The notes beneath the pieces were generated by a model. It saw nothing but the letters and a program-made list of their open reading frames with translations, did no database searches and was not told the DNA's origin. The position numbers were made by a program, and so were the translations under genes. Positions 1 through 6,680 of a stretch of 11,448 bases of DNA are shown in pieces. Each line of letters starts with the position of its first letter. The first letter of the stretch is position 1. Source of the DNA: Chloroflexota bacterium (GTDB lineage Bacteria > Chloroflexota > Dehalococcoidia > SZUA-161); contig VGNW01000056.1 in assembly GCA_016865955.1 (NCBI GenBank), positions 1 through 11,448 on the forward strand, in the 5' to 3' direction.

Positions 1-1266
1 GTCGACTATGTATATGTATCCCTCTTTATCCATCCTGACCAGGTCGCCGCCGTGGAACCACCCACCCCTCATCGCCTCCCTGGTCGCCTTGGGATTCTTG
101 TAGTATTCCTTCATTACCGTAGAGCTTCGATAAATCGCCTCGCCGATCTCACCCACCGGCACATCGTTGTCGTTGTCATCCACCACGCGAATTTCGATAA
201 AGGGGAGAATTTTCCCCACAGAGTTCTCTCTCCCCTCCGAATCGCCGGGCAGCAGCCCCGACACCAGGGCGCTCATCTCCGTCTGTCCGAACAGGTCAAA
301 GATTTTGACATTGGGGAAGAATTTCTTGACCAATCGGCGGGTTTCCACAGGCAGGATTGCCCCCGAGGAACCCCATACCTTAAGGGAGGAGGTATCATAC
401 TTATCCAGGTCCGGCACGAGCAGAACGAAGTTGGTCATGGCGGGCACCAGTACGAGGGCGTTGATTTTCTCTTCCTCGATGGTTTTCATAATATACACGG
501 GGTCGAAAACCTCGGTGGGCAGCACCACAGTGGCGCCCAGGAAGAACATAAATTGGCAGAAGCCAAAGGATGCCAAATGAAATATCGGCGGCGCGCCGAA
601 AGCCCTGAAGTTCCACAGGTCGGACATCCCCGGTTCGGTCAGCACGAACGAAGCGCCCAGCATCCACAGCACCATCTCGTTTTTGTGTGTAATCACCGCA
701 CCCTTGGGTCTGCCGGTAGTTCCGGCGGTGTACATGATGAATAACGGGTCGTCCTCATCCACCGGAACCAGAGGCTCCTCATCGGGGTACTTGGCAATCC
801 AGCTTTCGAAATTCAGCATCCCCTTGACCTTCTGTTCGCTTATCGAGATGTATTTTTTCACCAGAGGCAGGTTTTTACGGATGCTCTTCGCAGTATCCAC
901 AAAGGCTTCGCCTGCGATGAGGACTTTTGAGTCCGACTGGTTGATGATGTAGGTCATCTCCTCGGGGTGCAGCCGGAAATTGACCGGCACAGCGACGCCG
1001 CCGATTTTGGCGAGCGCGAAATAGGTCTCCATAAATTGATTGCAGTTGAACGATAGTATGGCGACCTTATCTCCTCTGGCAATACCCAAATCCAGCAAAG
1101 CATGAGCCAGCCTGTTGATGCGGGCGTTCAACTGCTTGTAGGTAAGGCGGGTTTTGCCGTATATCAGCGCCTCTTTATCGGGAAATTTGCGGCTGTTCCT
1201 CGCCATCATCTCACCCAGCAGCAACCTCCGTCCCAGAGCCGTTTCGATTGCTTTCTTGTCCTTCAT
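1..1266 (-). CDS. AMP-forming acyl-CoA ligase (ANL superfamily), C-terminus cut by window edge
   Basis: Activates a carboxylic acid with ATP to an acyl-adenylate and then to the acyl-CoA thioester; cytoplasmic. The 422 residues read here cover the large N-terminal domain. The ATP/phosphate loop YTAGTTGRPKGA lies at about 179-190, the A5 motif FGQTE at about 326-330, and the A7 motif GWFHGGD at 402-408, where Asp408 should hold the ATP ribose. The usual Thr before Gly-Asp in A7 is Gly. The hinge, the C-terminal lid and its catalytic Lys lie outside the window; about 100 residues are missing compared with the usual 500-550. The start is the ATG at 1264-1266, preceded by AAGGAGG. The gene is divergent from the nitroreductase. 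Sequence alone does not tell whether the acid is fatty, branched or aromatic. The family call is firm. Confidence 0.93.
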   Translation of the reverse strand, partial: MKDKKAIETALGRRLLLGEMMARNSRKFPDKEALIYGKTRLTYKQLNARINRLAHALLDLGIARGDKVAILSFNCNQFMETYFALAKIGGVAVPVNFRLHPEEMTYIINQSDSKVLIAGEAFVDTAKSIRKNLPLVKKYISISEQKVKGMLNFESWIAKYPDEEPLVPVDEDDPLFIMYTAGTTGRPKGAVITHKNEMVLWMLGASFVLTEPGMSDLWNFRAFGAPPIFHLASFGFCQFMFFLGATVVLPTEVFDPVYIMKTIEEEKINALVLVPAMTNFVLLVPDLDKYDTSSLKVWGSSGAILPVETRRLVKKFFPNVKIFDLFGQTEMSALVSGLLPGDSEGRENSVGKILPFIEIRVVDDNDNDVPVGEIGEAIYRSSTVMKEYYKNPKATREAMRGGWFHGGDLVRMDKEGYIYIVD

Positions 1267-1277
1267 GTCTTCCTCCT

Positions 1278-1296
1278 CCTTATCCGAAGATATATT
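1278..1296 (-). promoter_or_regulatory. Leader motif of acyl-CoA ligase, with Shine-Dalgarno
   Basis: On the minus strand this reads ATATAT, six bases, then GATAAGG, the last part running into the AAGGAGG ribosome binding site of the acyl-CoA ligase. A 19-base stretch with the same arrangement and 14 identical positions lies in the leader of the carboxyltransferase operon at 9094-9112. It may be a shared regulatory element or chance similarity helped by the AT-rich part and the Shine-Dalgarno-like end. Confidence 0.2.
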
Positions 1297-1341
1297 TAAA
1301 GAACAGTCCCCAGCCTGCAAGCCAGAAAACGTCCGGTCTTG

Positions 1342-1354
1342 TTGATTAAATCAA
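1342..1354. promoter_or_regulatory. Palindrome TTGATT-A-AATCAA, candidate operator
   Basis: A perfect 13-bp inverted repeat, TTGATT-A-AATCAA, in the gap between the divergent acyl-CoA ligase and nitroreductase genes. It resembles a CRP/FNR-family half-site pair, but the FNR consensus TTGAT-N4-ATCAA has a four-base centre and here there are three, so I do not call it an FNR box. Its left arm is also the best -35 candidate for the nitroreductase. Confidence 0.35.
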
Positions 1355-1371
1355 TGCCAGAGGTGTATCAT
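1342..1371 (+). promoter_or_regulatory. Possible sigma70-type promoter for the nitroreductase
   Basis: TTGATT at 1342-1347 and TATCAT at 1366-1371 are separated by 18 bp, giving 4/6 and 5/6 matches to the consensus boxes and a leader of roughly 60 nt before the ATG at 1439. The -35 box is one arm of the TTGATT/AATCAA palindrome, so a bound regulator would block it. This is a weak promoter assignment from sequence only. Confidence 0.3.
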
Positions 1372-1393
1372 TGCTTTGGGATAATGATGTTAT

Positions 1394-1405
1394 AGGAAAT
1401 TTCCT
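1394..1405. promoter_or_regulatory. Palindrome AGGAAATTTCCT, candidate operator
   Basis: A perfect 12-bp palindrome 33 bp upstream of the nitroreductase start, in the divergent gap shared with the acyl-CoA ligase. On the minus strand it sits between a TTGCGT and a TATAAC box only 15 bp apart, which might form a poor promoter for the ligase gene. A two-fold symmetric site here could bind a dimeric regulator acting on both genes. No binding protein can be named. Confidence 0.3.
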
Positions 1406-1438
1406 TTAAACGCAATACTACAATTTGAGGATTTCAAC

Positions 1439-2011
1439 ATGATGAAAGATTTGATAGCAAAAAATAGAAGCTACCGACGATTCTATCAGGAAGTTGTTAT
1501 CGAATATGAGACACTGCGGCAACTCGTTGACCTCGCCCGGCTCTCAGCATCAGCGGGAAACATGCAGCCGCTCAGATACATCCTCTCCTGTGACTCTAAA
1601 CAGAACGCTCTAATCTTCGAGCAACTTGCCTGGGCGCGCTATCTGAAAGACTGGTCGGGCCCCGCAGAGGGCGAAAGACCGTCCGCATATGTCATCATTC
1701 TCGAAGACAAGCAGAGAGAGCATCCTCTACGTTGCGACCACGGTATAGCCGCACAGAGCATATTACTGGGCGCAACAGAAAAGGGTCTGGGAGGATGCAT
1801 AATCGGGGCAATCAATAAACCGAACCTGCGGAAAGCGCTAAATATTCCTGACCGCTACGATATCCTGCTCGTAATCGCGCTCGGCAAACCCAGGGAAAGG
1901 GTAGTAGTCGAGAAGCTTGAACCTGACGGAAGCATAAAGTACTGGCGGGATAGCGCCGGAGTGCATCATGTGCCGAAGCGGGCGCTGGACGACATTATTC
2001 TCAAATTCTAA
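1439..2011 (+). CDS. Small nitroreductase-family flavoprotein
   Basis: A 190-residue member of the FMN-dependent nitroreductase fold, which transfers electrons from NAD(P)H or another donor to nitro, quinone, enone or similar substrates. Near the N-terminus, NRSYRRF (9-15) is the usual FMN-phosphate-binding Arg-rich motif. SASAGNMQPLRY (37-48) is the second flavin contact, and KGLGGCIIGAI (115-125) followed by LLVIALGKPRE (143-153) is the typical C-terminal core. The length is at the short end of the family and there is no partner domain. Two ATG codons occur in tandem; GAGG at 1427-1430 is 8 bp from the first, so that one is chosen. The 3' end is only 8 bp from the convergent regulator's stop. 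The substrate is unknown; a role in flavin-linked electron transfer for the neighbouring CoA pathway is only inference. Confidence 0.88.
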   Translation: MMKDLIAKNRSYRRFYQEVVIEYETLRQLVDLARLSASAGNMQPLRYILSCDSKQNALIFEQLAWARYLKDWSGPAEGERPSAYVIILEDKQREHPLRCDHGIAAQSILLGATEKGLGGCIIGAINKPNLRKALNIPDRYDILLVIALGKPRERVVVEKLEPDGSIKYWRDSAGVHHVPKRALDDIILKF

Positions 2012-2019
2012 TACGCCTG

Positions 2020-2679
2020 TTATTTCCCTGCATAAAGCACAGCCAGTAACCTGGCTTCTTTGCCGCCGATGCATTTAACGAAATGCGGCTCACTCGAATC
2101 GTAATATATGGCATCTCCGGGCTCAAGGTACTCTTTCCGTCCGCCGACCTGTGCCATCATCTTGCCCTCAAGCACGAAGAGAAACTCCTGACCGTCGTGA
2201 GTGGACGGCTGGACTTCCTCAGCAGGGGTCAAGGTAACCATGAAAGGCTCCATCATGCGGTTGGCTTTTTCCGGAGCTAGAGACTCGTAGAAATAACCGT
2301 AGCGCTCGCCCTTCTTACCCAAATGGCGGGATGTTTGCTTACGCTGGTCGGCACGAACTACAGTCATAGGCTTATCAGTGCCCGGCGAGATTAGAAAACT
2401 CATACCGGTTTCCAGGGCTTTCCCCAGTTTCACCAGCTCCCCCAGAGGAGGAGCCACCTTATTCGCTTCTATGCGTTTCAGAATATCTGCATCGATACCG
2501 GTTCGATTACTGAGTTGCGGAATCGACAGGTTGTGTACCTCACGAGCCTTCCTGATTCTGTCGCCCAGCGACTCCTTCTCCTTCAAGCCAGTTTTTGTGC
2601 TCTTTGCCTGCACGGGATGCGTGATGTAATCCTCAGCCCTCTCGTATTTGCGTTTGCGTCTCTCTTCCTTCTTCTCCAT
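2020..2679 (-). CDS. XRE-family transcriptional regulator with C-terminal cupin
   Basis: A 219-residue DNA-binding regulator. A lysine/arginine-rich N-terminal tail (1-35) leads into an XRE-type helix-turn-helix at about 38-95, with helices 2-3 around LSIPQLSNRTGIDADILKRIE-like residues 51-71. The C-terminal half (145-216) is a small-molecule-binding cupin with HDGQEFLFVLEG at 161-172 and EPGDAIYYDSSEPH at 186-199. The cupin keeps only one His of the classical HxH metal motif, so it may bind an effector without a full metal site. The gene starts 15 bp after the acyl-CoA dehydrogenase stop, with GAGGG about 7 bp before its ATG, so the two are one transcript. Regulators of this build usually control the catabolic genes beside them; the ligand is unknown. 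Confidence 0.92.
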   Translation of the reverse strand: MEKKEERRKRKYERAEDYITHPVQAKSTKTGLKEKESLGDRIRKAREVHNLSIPQLSNRTGIDADILKRIEANKVAPPLGELVKLGKALETGMSFLISPGTDKPMTVVRADQRKQTSRHLGKKGERYGYFYESLAPEKANRMMEPFMVTLTPAEEVQPSTHDGQEFLFVLEGKMMAQVGGRKEYLEPGDAIYYDSSEPHFVKCIGGKEARLLAVLYAGK

Positions 2680-2694
2680 TTTGTTACCCTCTTC

Positions 2695-3864
2695 TCACAT
2701 ACCTCTGCCGGCAACACCGATGTTTCGGGCGATGACAATCCGCAGTATCTCAGATGCGCCTTCGCCAATCTCGAGGAGCCTCTGGTCGCGATAGAATCTC
2801 TCTATTCTAAAATCTTTCATCAAGCCATAGCCTCCGTGCAATTGCACCGCCTTATGGACACACCTCTGCATTACCTCAGAGCAGTAAAGCTTTGCCATAG
2901 CCGCTTCCACACTGAAGGGGCGTTTCTTCTCGAGCAGCCAGCATGCTTTGTAGAGTAAATTTCTCGCAGCTTCGATTTCGAGAGCCATATCCGCCAGTTT
3001 GAATGTGTTGACCTGAAAAGAGCTAACCGGACGACCGAATTGCATTCTGGAGTTAGCGTACCGCAAAGCCAGTTCGAAGGCGCCTTGAGAACCGCCGAGA
3101 CCCATAGCAGCAATGCTCAGTCGACCCCTGTCCAGGGTGGCAAGCATCTGATGCAAGCCGTCCCCTCTATTGCCGAGGAGATTTTCTTCCGGCACCGAGC
3201 AATCATCGAAGAACAGTTCGCCGGTATTGGATGCCCGCCACATCATCTTCCCTTTCATTTCCTGGGCAGTGAAACCTGCTTCACCAGCCGGAACGAGGAT
3301 ACAGCTTAGCTCCGGCTTTCCGTCGGTTCGGCGTCCGGTAACCGCCTGTACGATTACGACACCTGTCAATTTGCAAGCCGAGTTCGTAATGAAAATCTTT
3401 CTTCCGTTTATCAGCCATTTTCCATTGCGAAGCTCGGCTCTGGTCTTAGAACTCCCGGCATCGGAACCTGCCTCAGGCTCCGTCAGACCGAATGCGGCGA
3501 GCATTGCGCCCGAACACAGCCCGGGAAGCCAGATGCTTTTTTGCTTCTCGTTGCCGAATTGATATATGGGCCCGACGCCCAGCGAATTCGCGGCAGCGAT
3601 AGTTGCCGCCTGGGAGCCGTCGATCCTCGCCAGCTCCTCCACGGCGATGATATAAGACACATATCCCATGCCCGCCCCGCCGTACTTTTCCGGAACGCAG
3701 CAGCCCAGGAGACCTATCGTCGCCATCTTCTGCGTGAGCTCTACCGAGAATTCCTCGCGCTCGTCCAGTCCCTGAGCGACCGGCGCTATCTCCCTCTCGG
3801 CGAAATCCCGCACGGCGCGACGCGTCAGGTTCTGTTCCTCAGTCAGGTCGAAATCCAGCGCCAT
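2695..3864 (-). CDS. Acyl-CoA dehydrogenase, short-chain/branched-chain type
   Basis: A 389-residue FAD enzyme that makes the alpha,beta-enoyl-CoA and passes electrons to electron-transfer flavoprotein. N-terminal helical domain about 1-120; family signature AAFGLTEPEAGSDAGS at 123-138; middle beta domain to about 225; C-terminal helical domain with QLHGGYGLMKDF at 341-352. The catalytic base is Glu368 in LLEIGEGASEI, at the position used by short- and medium-chain enzymes. All expected active-site features are present and the length is normal. Its start, ATG at 3862-3864, has only a poor Shine-Dalgarno (GGGGG and TAGG nearby). It is the first gene of a two-gene operon with the XRE-cupin regulator and has its own promoter at 3886-3914. 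Chain-length or branch preference cannot be read reliably. Confidence 0.95.
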   Translation of the reverse strand: MALDFDLTEEQNLTRRAVRDFAEREIAPVAQGLDEREEFSVELTQKMATIGLLGCCVPEKYGGAGMGYVSYIIAVEELARIDGSQAATIAAANSLGVGPIYQFGNEKQKSIWLPGLCSGAMLAAFGLTEPEAGSDAGSSKTRAELRNGKWLINGRKIFITNSACKLTGVVIVQAVTGRRTDGKPELSCILVPAGEAGFTAQEMKGKMMWRASNTGELFFDDCSVPEENLLGNRGDGLHQMLATLDRGRLSIAAMGLGGSQGAFELALRYANSRMQFGRPVSSFQVNTFKLADMALEIEAARNLLYKACWLLEKKRPFSVEAAMAKLYCSEVMQRCVHKAVQLHGGYGLMKDFRIERFYRDQRLLEIGEGASEILRIVIARNIGVAGRGM

Positions 3865-3885
3865 GTACCTATTGCCCCCAGGGAG

Positions 3886-3914
3886 AATATATATCGCCTG
3901 TCTTATCTAGTCAA
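3886..3914 (-). promoter_or_regulatory. Promoter of the acyl-CoA dehydrogenase-regulator operon
   Basis: On the minus strand TTGACT (3909-3914) and TATATT (3886-3891) are 17 bp apart, a close sigma70 match with ideal spacing. The leader to the ATG at 3864 would be about 15 nt. The -35 box overlaps GTCA-AC-TGAC (3910-3919), a short inverted repeat that could be part of an operator. Confidence 0.6.
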
Positions 3915-3931
3915 CTGACACACCACAAAGC

Positions 3932-3960
3932 TTGGTTTTGGTATTTTTCTACACTATAAT
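3932..3960 (+). promoter_or_regulatory. Promoter of the cyclase gene
   Basis: TTGGTT (3932-3937), 17 bp, then a perfect TATAAT (3955-3960), about 30 nt before the Shine-Dalgarno and start of the cyclase. It is back to back with the minus-strand promoter at 3886-3914; the two -35 boxes are 17 bp apart, so one regulator bound between them could control both directions. Confidence 0.6.
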
Positions 3961-3997
3961 TGCGCTGAACTGCAGCAAAGCCACTTAGAGGTGCGAG

Positions 3998-4759
3998 ATG
4001 AAACGATTTATTGACTTGAGCGTGCCCACAGAAGCCAGCCCGAGTGAACCTATTCCTGTAGAGGTGAAACATCAGGAACACAGGCTGAGCATCGAAGTGA
4101 TGAAGATGTTTTTCGGCTGCGCCGAGTCCGATTTACCCGAGGGATTAGGTTGGGCTAACGATACGGTAAACATGATTTCCCATGCCGGAACGCATGTCGA
4201 TGCGCCCTGGCACTATGCCCCCGCGTCCGAAGGGAAAAGGGCAAGGACTATCGATGAAATGCCGCTGGAGTGGTTCTATAGTGATGGCGTTGTGCTGGAC
4301 ATGAGGCATAAGCCTCGCGGCTCAGGCGTAAGCGTCGATGACCTGCGGAAAGCCCTGGTAAAGATTAAATATAAGATTAAACCCCGGGACATCGTCCTGA
4401 TACAGACAGGCGCAGATAAATTCTGGGGCAAACAGGAATATTTCGCAGCCGGCTGCGGCATGACCCGGGATTCGACTATCTGGCTAATCGAGAAGGGCGT
4501 CAGGGTAATGGGTATCGATGCCTGGGGATGGGACAGACCCTTCTGGGCTTTAAAGGAGGAATTCGCCCGCACGGGCGATAGCAGCCTGCTCTGGGGAGCA
4601 CACTATGCAGGCATCGAGAAGGAATACTGTCACATAGAGAAGCTTGCCAACTTGGACAGGCTTCCTCGCCCCTTCGGTTTTACAGTCGTTTGCTTCCCGG
4701 TGAAACTCACTGGCGGCAGCGCCGGCTGGAGCCGTGTCGTAGCCATAGTAGAGGAATGA
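3998..4759 (+). CDS. Cyclase-family metal-dependent hydrolase (kynurenine formamidase-like)
   Basis: A 253-residue member of the PF04199 cyclase family, whose known members hydrolyse formamides (kynurenine formamidase), cyclic imides or lactone-like rings, or act in polyketide cyclisation. The metal-binding motif HAGTHVDAPWH is at 62-72, giving His62, His66, Asp68 and His72. Further family blocks are KGVRVMGIDAWGWD (166-179), CHIEKLANLDRLP (211-223) and FPVKLTGGSAGWSR (233-246) at the C-terminus. AGAGGTG at 3987-3993 supports the ATG start. The gene is monocistronic and divergent from the dehydrogenase, and its end is 17 bp from the convergent BKACE 1 stop. The substrate is unknown; in this setting ring opening or amide hydrolysis before or after CoA activation is a fair guess. 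It should not be called KynB, since no other kynurenine gene is here. Confidence 0.9.
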   Translation: MKRFIDLSVPTEASPSEPIPVEVKHQEHRLSIEVMKMFFGCAESDLPEGLGWANDTVNMISHAGTHVDAPWHYAPASEGKRARTIDEMPLEWFYSDGVVLDMRHKPRGSGVSVDDLRKALVKIKYKIKPRDIVLIQTGADKFWGKQEYFAAGCGMTRDSTIWLIEKGVRVMGIDAWGWDRPFWALKEEFARTGDSSLLWGAHYAGIEKEYCHIEKLANLDRLPRPFGFTVVCFPVKLTGGSAGWSRVVAIVEE

Positions 4760-4776
4760 ACGAGCCTGGCTGCGTT

Positions 4777-5715
4777 CTAGAACTTCACCTTGTGCATTCC
4801 TTTAAGATCGAGCATCTGCCTGGCATCGTCAGGCGTGGCAATTTCCCTTTCAAAAAGCTCGGCGATTTTGCGGGCTTTCTCAACCAACTCCGCATTGCTC
4901 TTCGCCAGCACCTTGTATTTGACGAATATGTTGTCTTCTATTCCCACTCTCATATGGCCGCCCATTGCCATCGCCACAGCTCCGAGGTGGAACTCGGCAG
5001 GATAACCGATTCCGATGACAGACCATGTATAGTTGTTCGCACCCAGCCATCTGTGTGTTTCTGTCTGAAGGTGCACCAGTTCGTAAGGCGTGGCGCCTGA
5101 GCCTCCGAGGACACCGAGGACGTACTGTATGTGAACCGGCAGGTCCAATTGTCCCGTTTGTATAAGGAAGCCGGTGTTGTAGAGTCCATTTGTGCCATAG
5201 ATCTCGACCTCCGGCTTGACATTGTGCTTCTTCATAGCTTTGGCAAATATTTCCAGGTCAGCGAAGGTGTTTTTGAAGACGAAATCCTTGGATAGTTCAA
5301 CTACAAGTTTTTCCCAGGGATATTTCCATTCCTTGATCTTCTCTGCAATGGGAAAAACGCTGAAATTCATGCTTTCAATATCAAGAGAGCACATCTCAGG
5401 TTCGAACTCCGGAACTACTGCTATCCTTTGCTCCGCTGTCATGCCGAAGCCCCCGCCTGTGGTAGCGCAAATCACCACATTGCATTTTTCCTTGATTTTG
5501 GTCAGGGTTTCCCTCCAGATCTTCAAATCAGCAGTGGCACTGCCATCCTCCGGATTCCTGACGTGGACGTGGACTACCGCTGCCCCTGCCTTGTATGCTC
5601 TAAATGCCTCATCAGCTATCTGATCCGGAGTTATAGGCAGATAGGGCGTCTGCGAGGGACCTACCGCAGAACCGGTCAAAGCACAGGTGATTATCAATTT
5701 GGGCATTCTAGCCAC
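4777..5715 (-). CDS. Beta-keto acid cleavage enzyme BKACE 1 (DUF849)
   Basis: A BKACE-family TIM barrel. Characterised members use acetyl-CoA and a beta-keto acid to make acetoacetate and a new acyl-CoA, for example Kce acting on 3-keto-5-aminohexanoate. It shows KLIITCALTGS (6-16), metal-ligand pair HVHVR at 49-53 (His49, His51), CATTGGGFGMT in the barrel, and RVGIEDN near the C-terminus, where Glu260 should be the third metal ligand and the next Asp the catalytic partner. At 312 residues it is longer than Kce (about 275), with extra sequence between strands, notably around KIKEWKYPWEK. The start is set by the ribosome binding site: AGGAGG lies 9 bp before GTG at 5713-5715, while the next ATG (5704-5706) is 18 bp away and the TTG at 5722-5724 touches it. 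It is last in the operon, 91 bp after BKACE 2. The substrate is unknown. Confidence 0.92.
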   Translation of the reverse strand: MARMPKLIITCALTGSAVGPSQTPYLPITPDQIADEAFRAYKAGAAVVHVHVRNPEDGSATADLKIWRETLTKIKEKCNVVICATTGGGFGMTAEQRIAVVPEFEPEMCSLDIESMNFSVFPIAEKIKEWKYPWEKLVVELSKDFVFKNTFADLEIFAKAMKKHNVKPEVEIYGTNGLYNTGFLIQTGQLDLPVHIQYVLGVLGGSGATPYELVHLQTETHRWLGANNYTWSVIGIGYPAEFHLGAVAMAMGGHMRVGIEDNIFVKYKVLAKSNAELVEKARKIAELFEREIATPDDARQMLDLKGMHKVKF

Positions 5716-5806
5716 TTTAAGCAACCTCCTTCACAGATACTAAATTCAGAGTCCCTACAGCCATCCATGTGACAGGTCAAAAATGTCTTCTATTAGTTTA
5801 GTGTAG

Positions 5807-6664
5807 CTACATCTTACGTACGCCCAGCATGACACGGGCTTCCTCAACTGTTGCCGGCTCCCTGCCTACATCCCGCGCCATTCTAGCCGCTTTTTCCACT
5901 AACGGTCCGTTCCCTTGAGCCATTTTCCCCGGCGCTAAGTAGAAGTTGTCCTCAAGCCCCACCCTGATGTTGCCACCCAAGGCTAGAGCCGTTGCTACGA
6001 GAAGCCACTGGTCCTGGCTGATACCTATAACTTCCCAGGCTACCCCAGAGGGAACCAAGCTGGCTACATGAGCTAAATTTCTGGCAGTTGCAGCCATTCC
6101 TCCTACTACGCCCATTATCAGGCTTACCTGAAAATTCTTGAGCAGACCCATATCCATTAGAGGGAATATACTCTCCAGGTGTCCCAGGTCGAAACACTCA
6201 CACTCTGGTTTAATGCTATTCTTATTCATGACATCCAAAAAGAACATAATATCTTCAAAGGGATTATGGAAAACAACGGAGAAAACGAAATCCTTCCTTT
6301 TCGGGCTGTATTTAGCATAATTCATCGTCCCCATGTTAAGAGCAGCTATTTCAGGCTTCAACTCACGGATATGGGCAATTCTGGCATCTCTCTCTGTCAT
6401 TACAGCGCCGGTCGAGAAGTTTATTATTATGGGGCATCTTTTTCGCACTTCGACCAGGATCTCCCTGAAGACTTCTACTCTCCAGGATGGGCCACCATCG
6501 TTTTCTCTAGCATGGATATGAACCACCGATGCTCCGGCATTGTATGCAGCCAACGCTTCCTCAGCGATCTCTTTCGGAGTATATGGAATCCACTTGCACT
6601 GGTCTCTGTTAGCAGCGACACCCGTCAGTGCCGCAGTTATAACTACCTTGTCCTCTAATGCCAT
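5807..6664 (-). CDS. Beta-keto acid cleavage enzyme BKACE 2 (DUF849)
   Basis: Second BKACE-family enzyme of 285 residues, close to the usual family length. It shows KVVITAALTG (6-15), the metal pair HIHAR at 49-53 (His49, His51), NFSTGAVMTERD, and ALNMGTMNYAK, which replaces the Leu-Asp-Ile-Glu-Ser-Met-Asn block of BKACE 1. RVGLEDN provides the third metal ligand at Glu238. Conserved blocks align with BKACE 1 but the intervening sequence, expected to line the substrate pocket, differs greatly; the two belong to different subfamilies rather than a recent duplication. In-frame sequence extends up to 6739, but AAAGGAG 6 bp before ATG 6662-6664 and the family N-terminus fix this start. It begins 16 bp after the crotonase stop, so they are co-transcribed. 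The likely reaction is beta-keto acid plus acetyl-CoA giving acetoacetate and acyl-CoA. Confidence 0.92.
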   Translation of the reverse strand: MALEDKVVITAALTGVAANRDQCKWIPYTPKEIAEEALAAYNAGASVVHIHARENDGGPSWRVEVFREILVEVRKRCPIIINFSTGAVMTERDARIAHIRELKPEIAALNMGTMNYAKYSPKRKDFVFSVVFHNPFEDIMFFLDVMNKNSIKPECECFDLGHLESIFPLMDMGLLKNFQVSLIMGVVGGMAATARNLAHVASLVPSGVAWEVIGISQDQWLLVATALALGGNIRVGLEDNFYLAPGKMAQGNGPLVEKAARMARDVGREPATVEEARVMLGVRKM

Positions 6665-6680
6665 GGATAACTCCTTTCCG

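Noticed and set aside
52..744. Plus-strand open frame of 230 codons
   Set aside because: It runs antisense to the acyl-CoA ligase, whose minus-strand reading shows all the ANL motifs. The antisense product is His/Arg-rich with no recognisable domain.
1342..1354. FNR box
   Set aside because: The half-sites TTGAT and ATCAA are right but the spacer is three bases rather than four; kept only as an unspecified palindrome.
2515..2958. Plus-strand open frame of 147 codons
   Set aside because: Antisense to the ends of the regulator and the acyl-CoA dehydrogenase, with no Shine-Dalgarno and no family features.
4774..4783. Palindrome GTTCTAGAAC at the BKACE 1 stop, and TGTAGCTACA (5802-5811) at the BKACE 2 stop
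   Set aside because: Both 10-bp palindromes are centred on or near TAG stop codons; a TAG-containing palindrome of this length arises easily by chance and neither has a T-run to act as a terminator.
4690..5100. Plus-strand open frame of 136 codons across the cyclase end
   Set aside because: Overlaps the cyclase 3' end in another frame and lies antisense to BKACE 1; the composition is that of a shadow frame.
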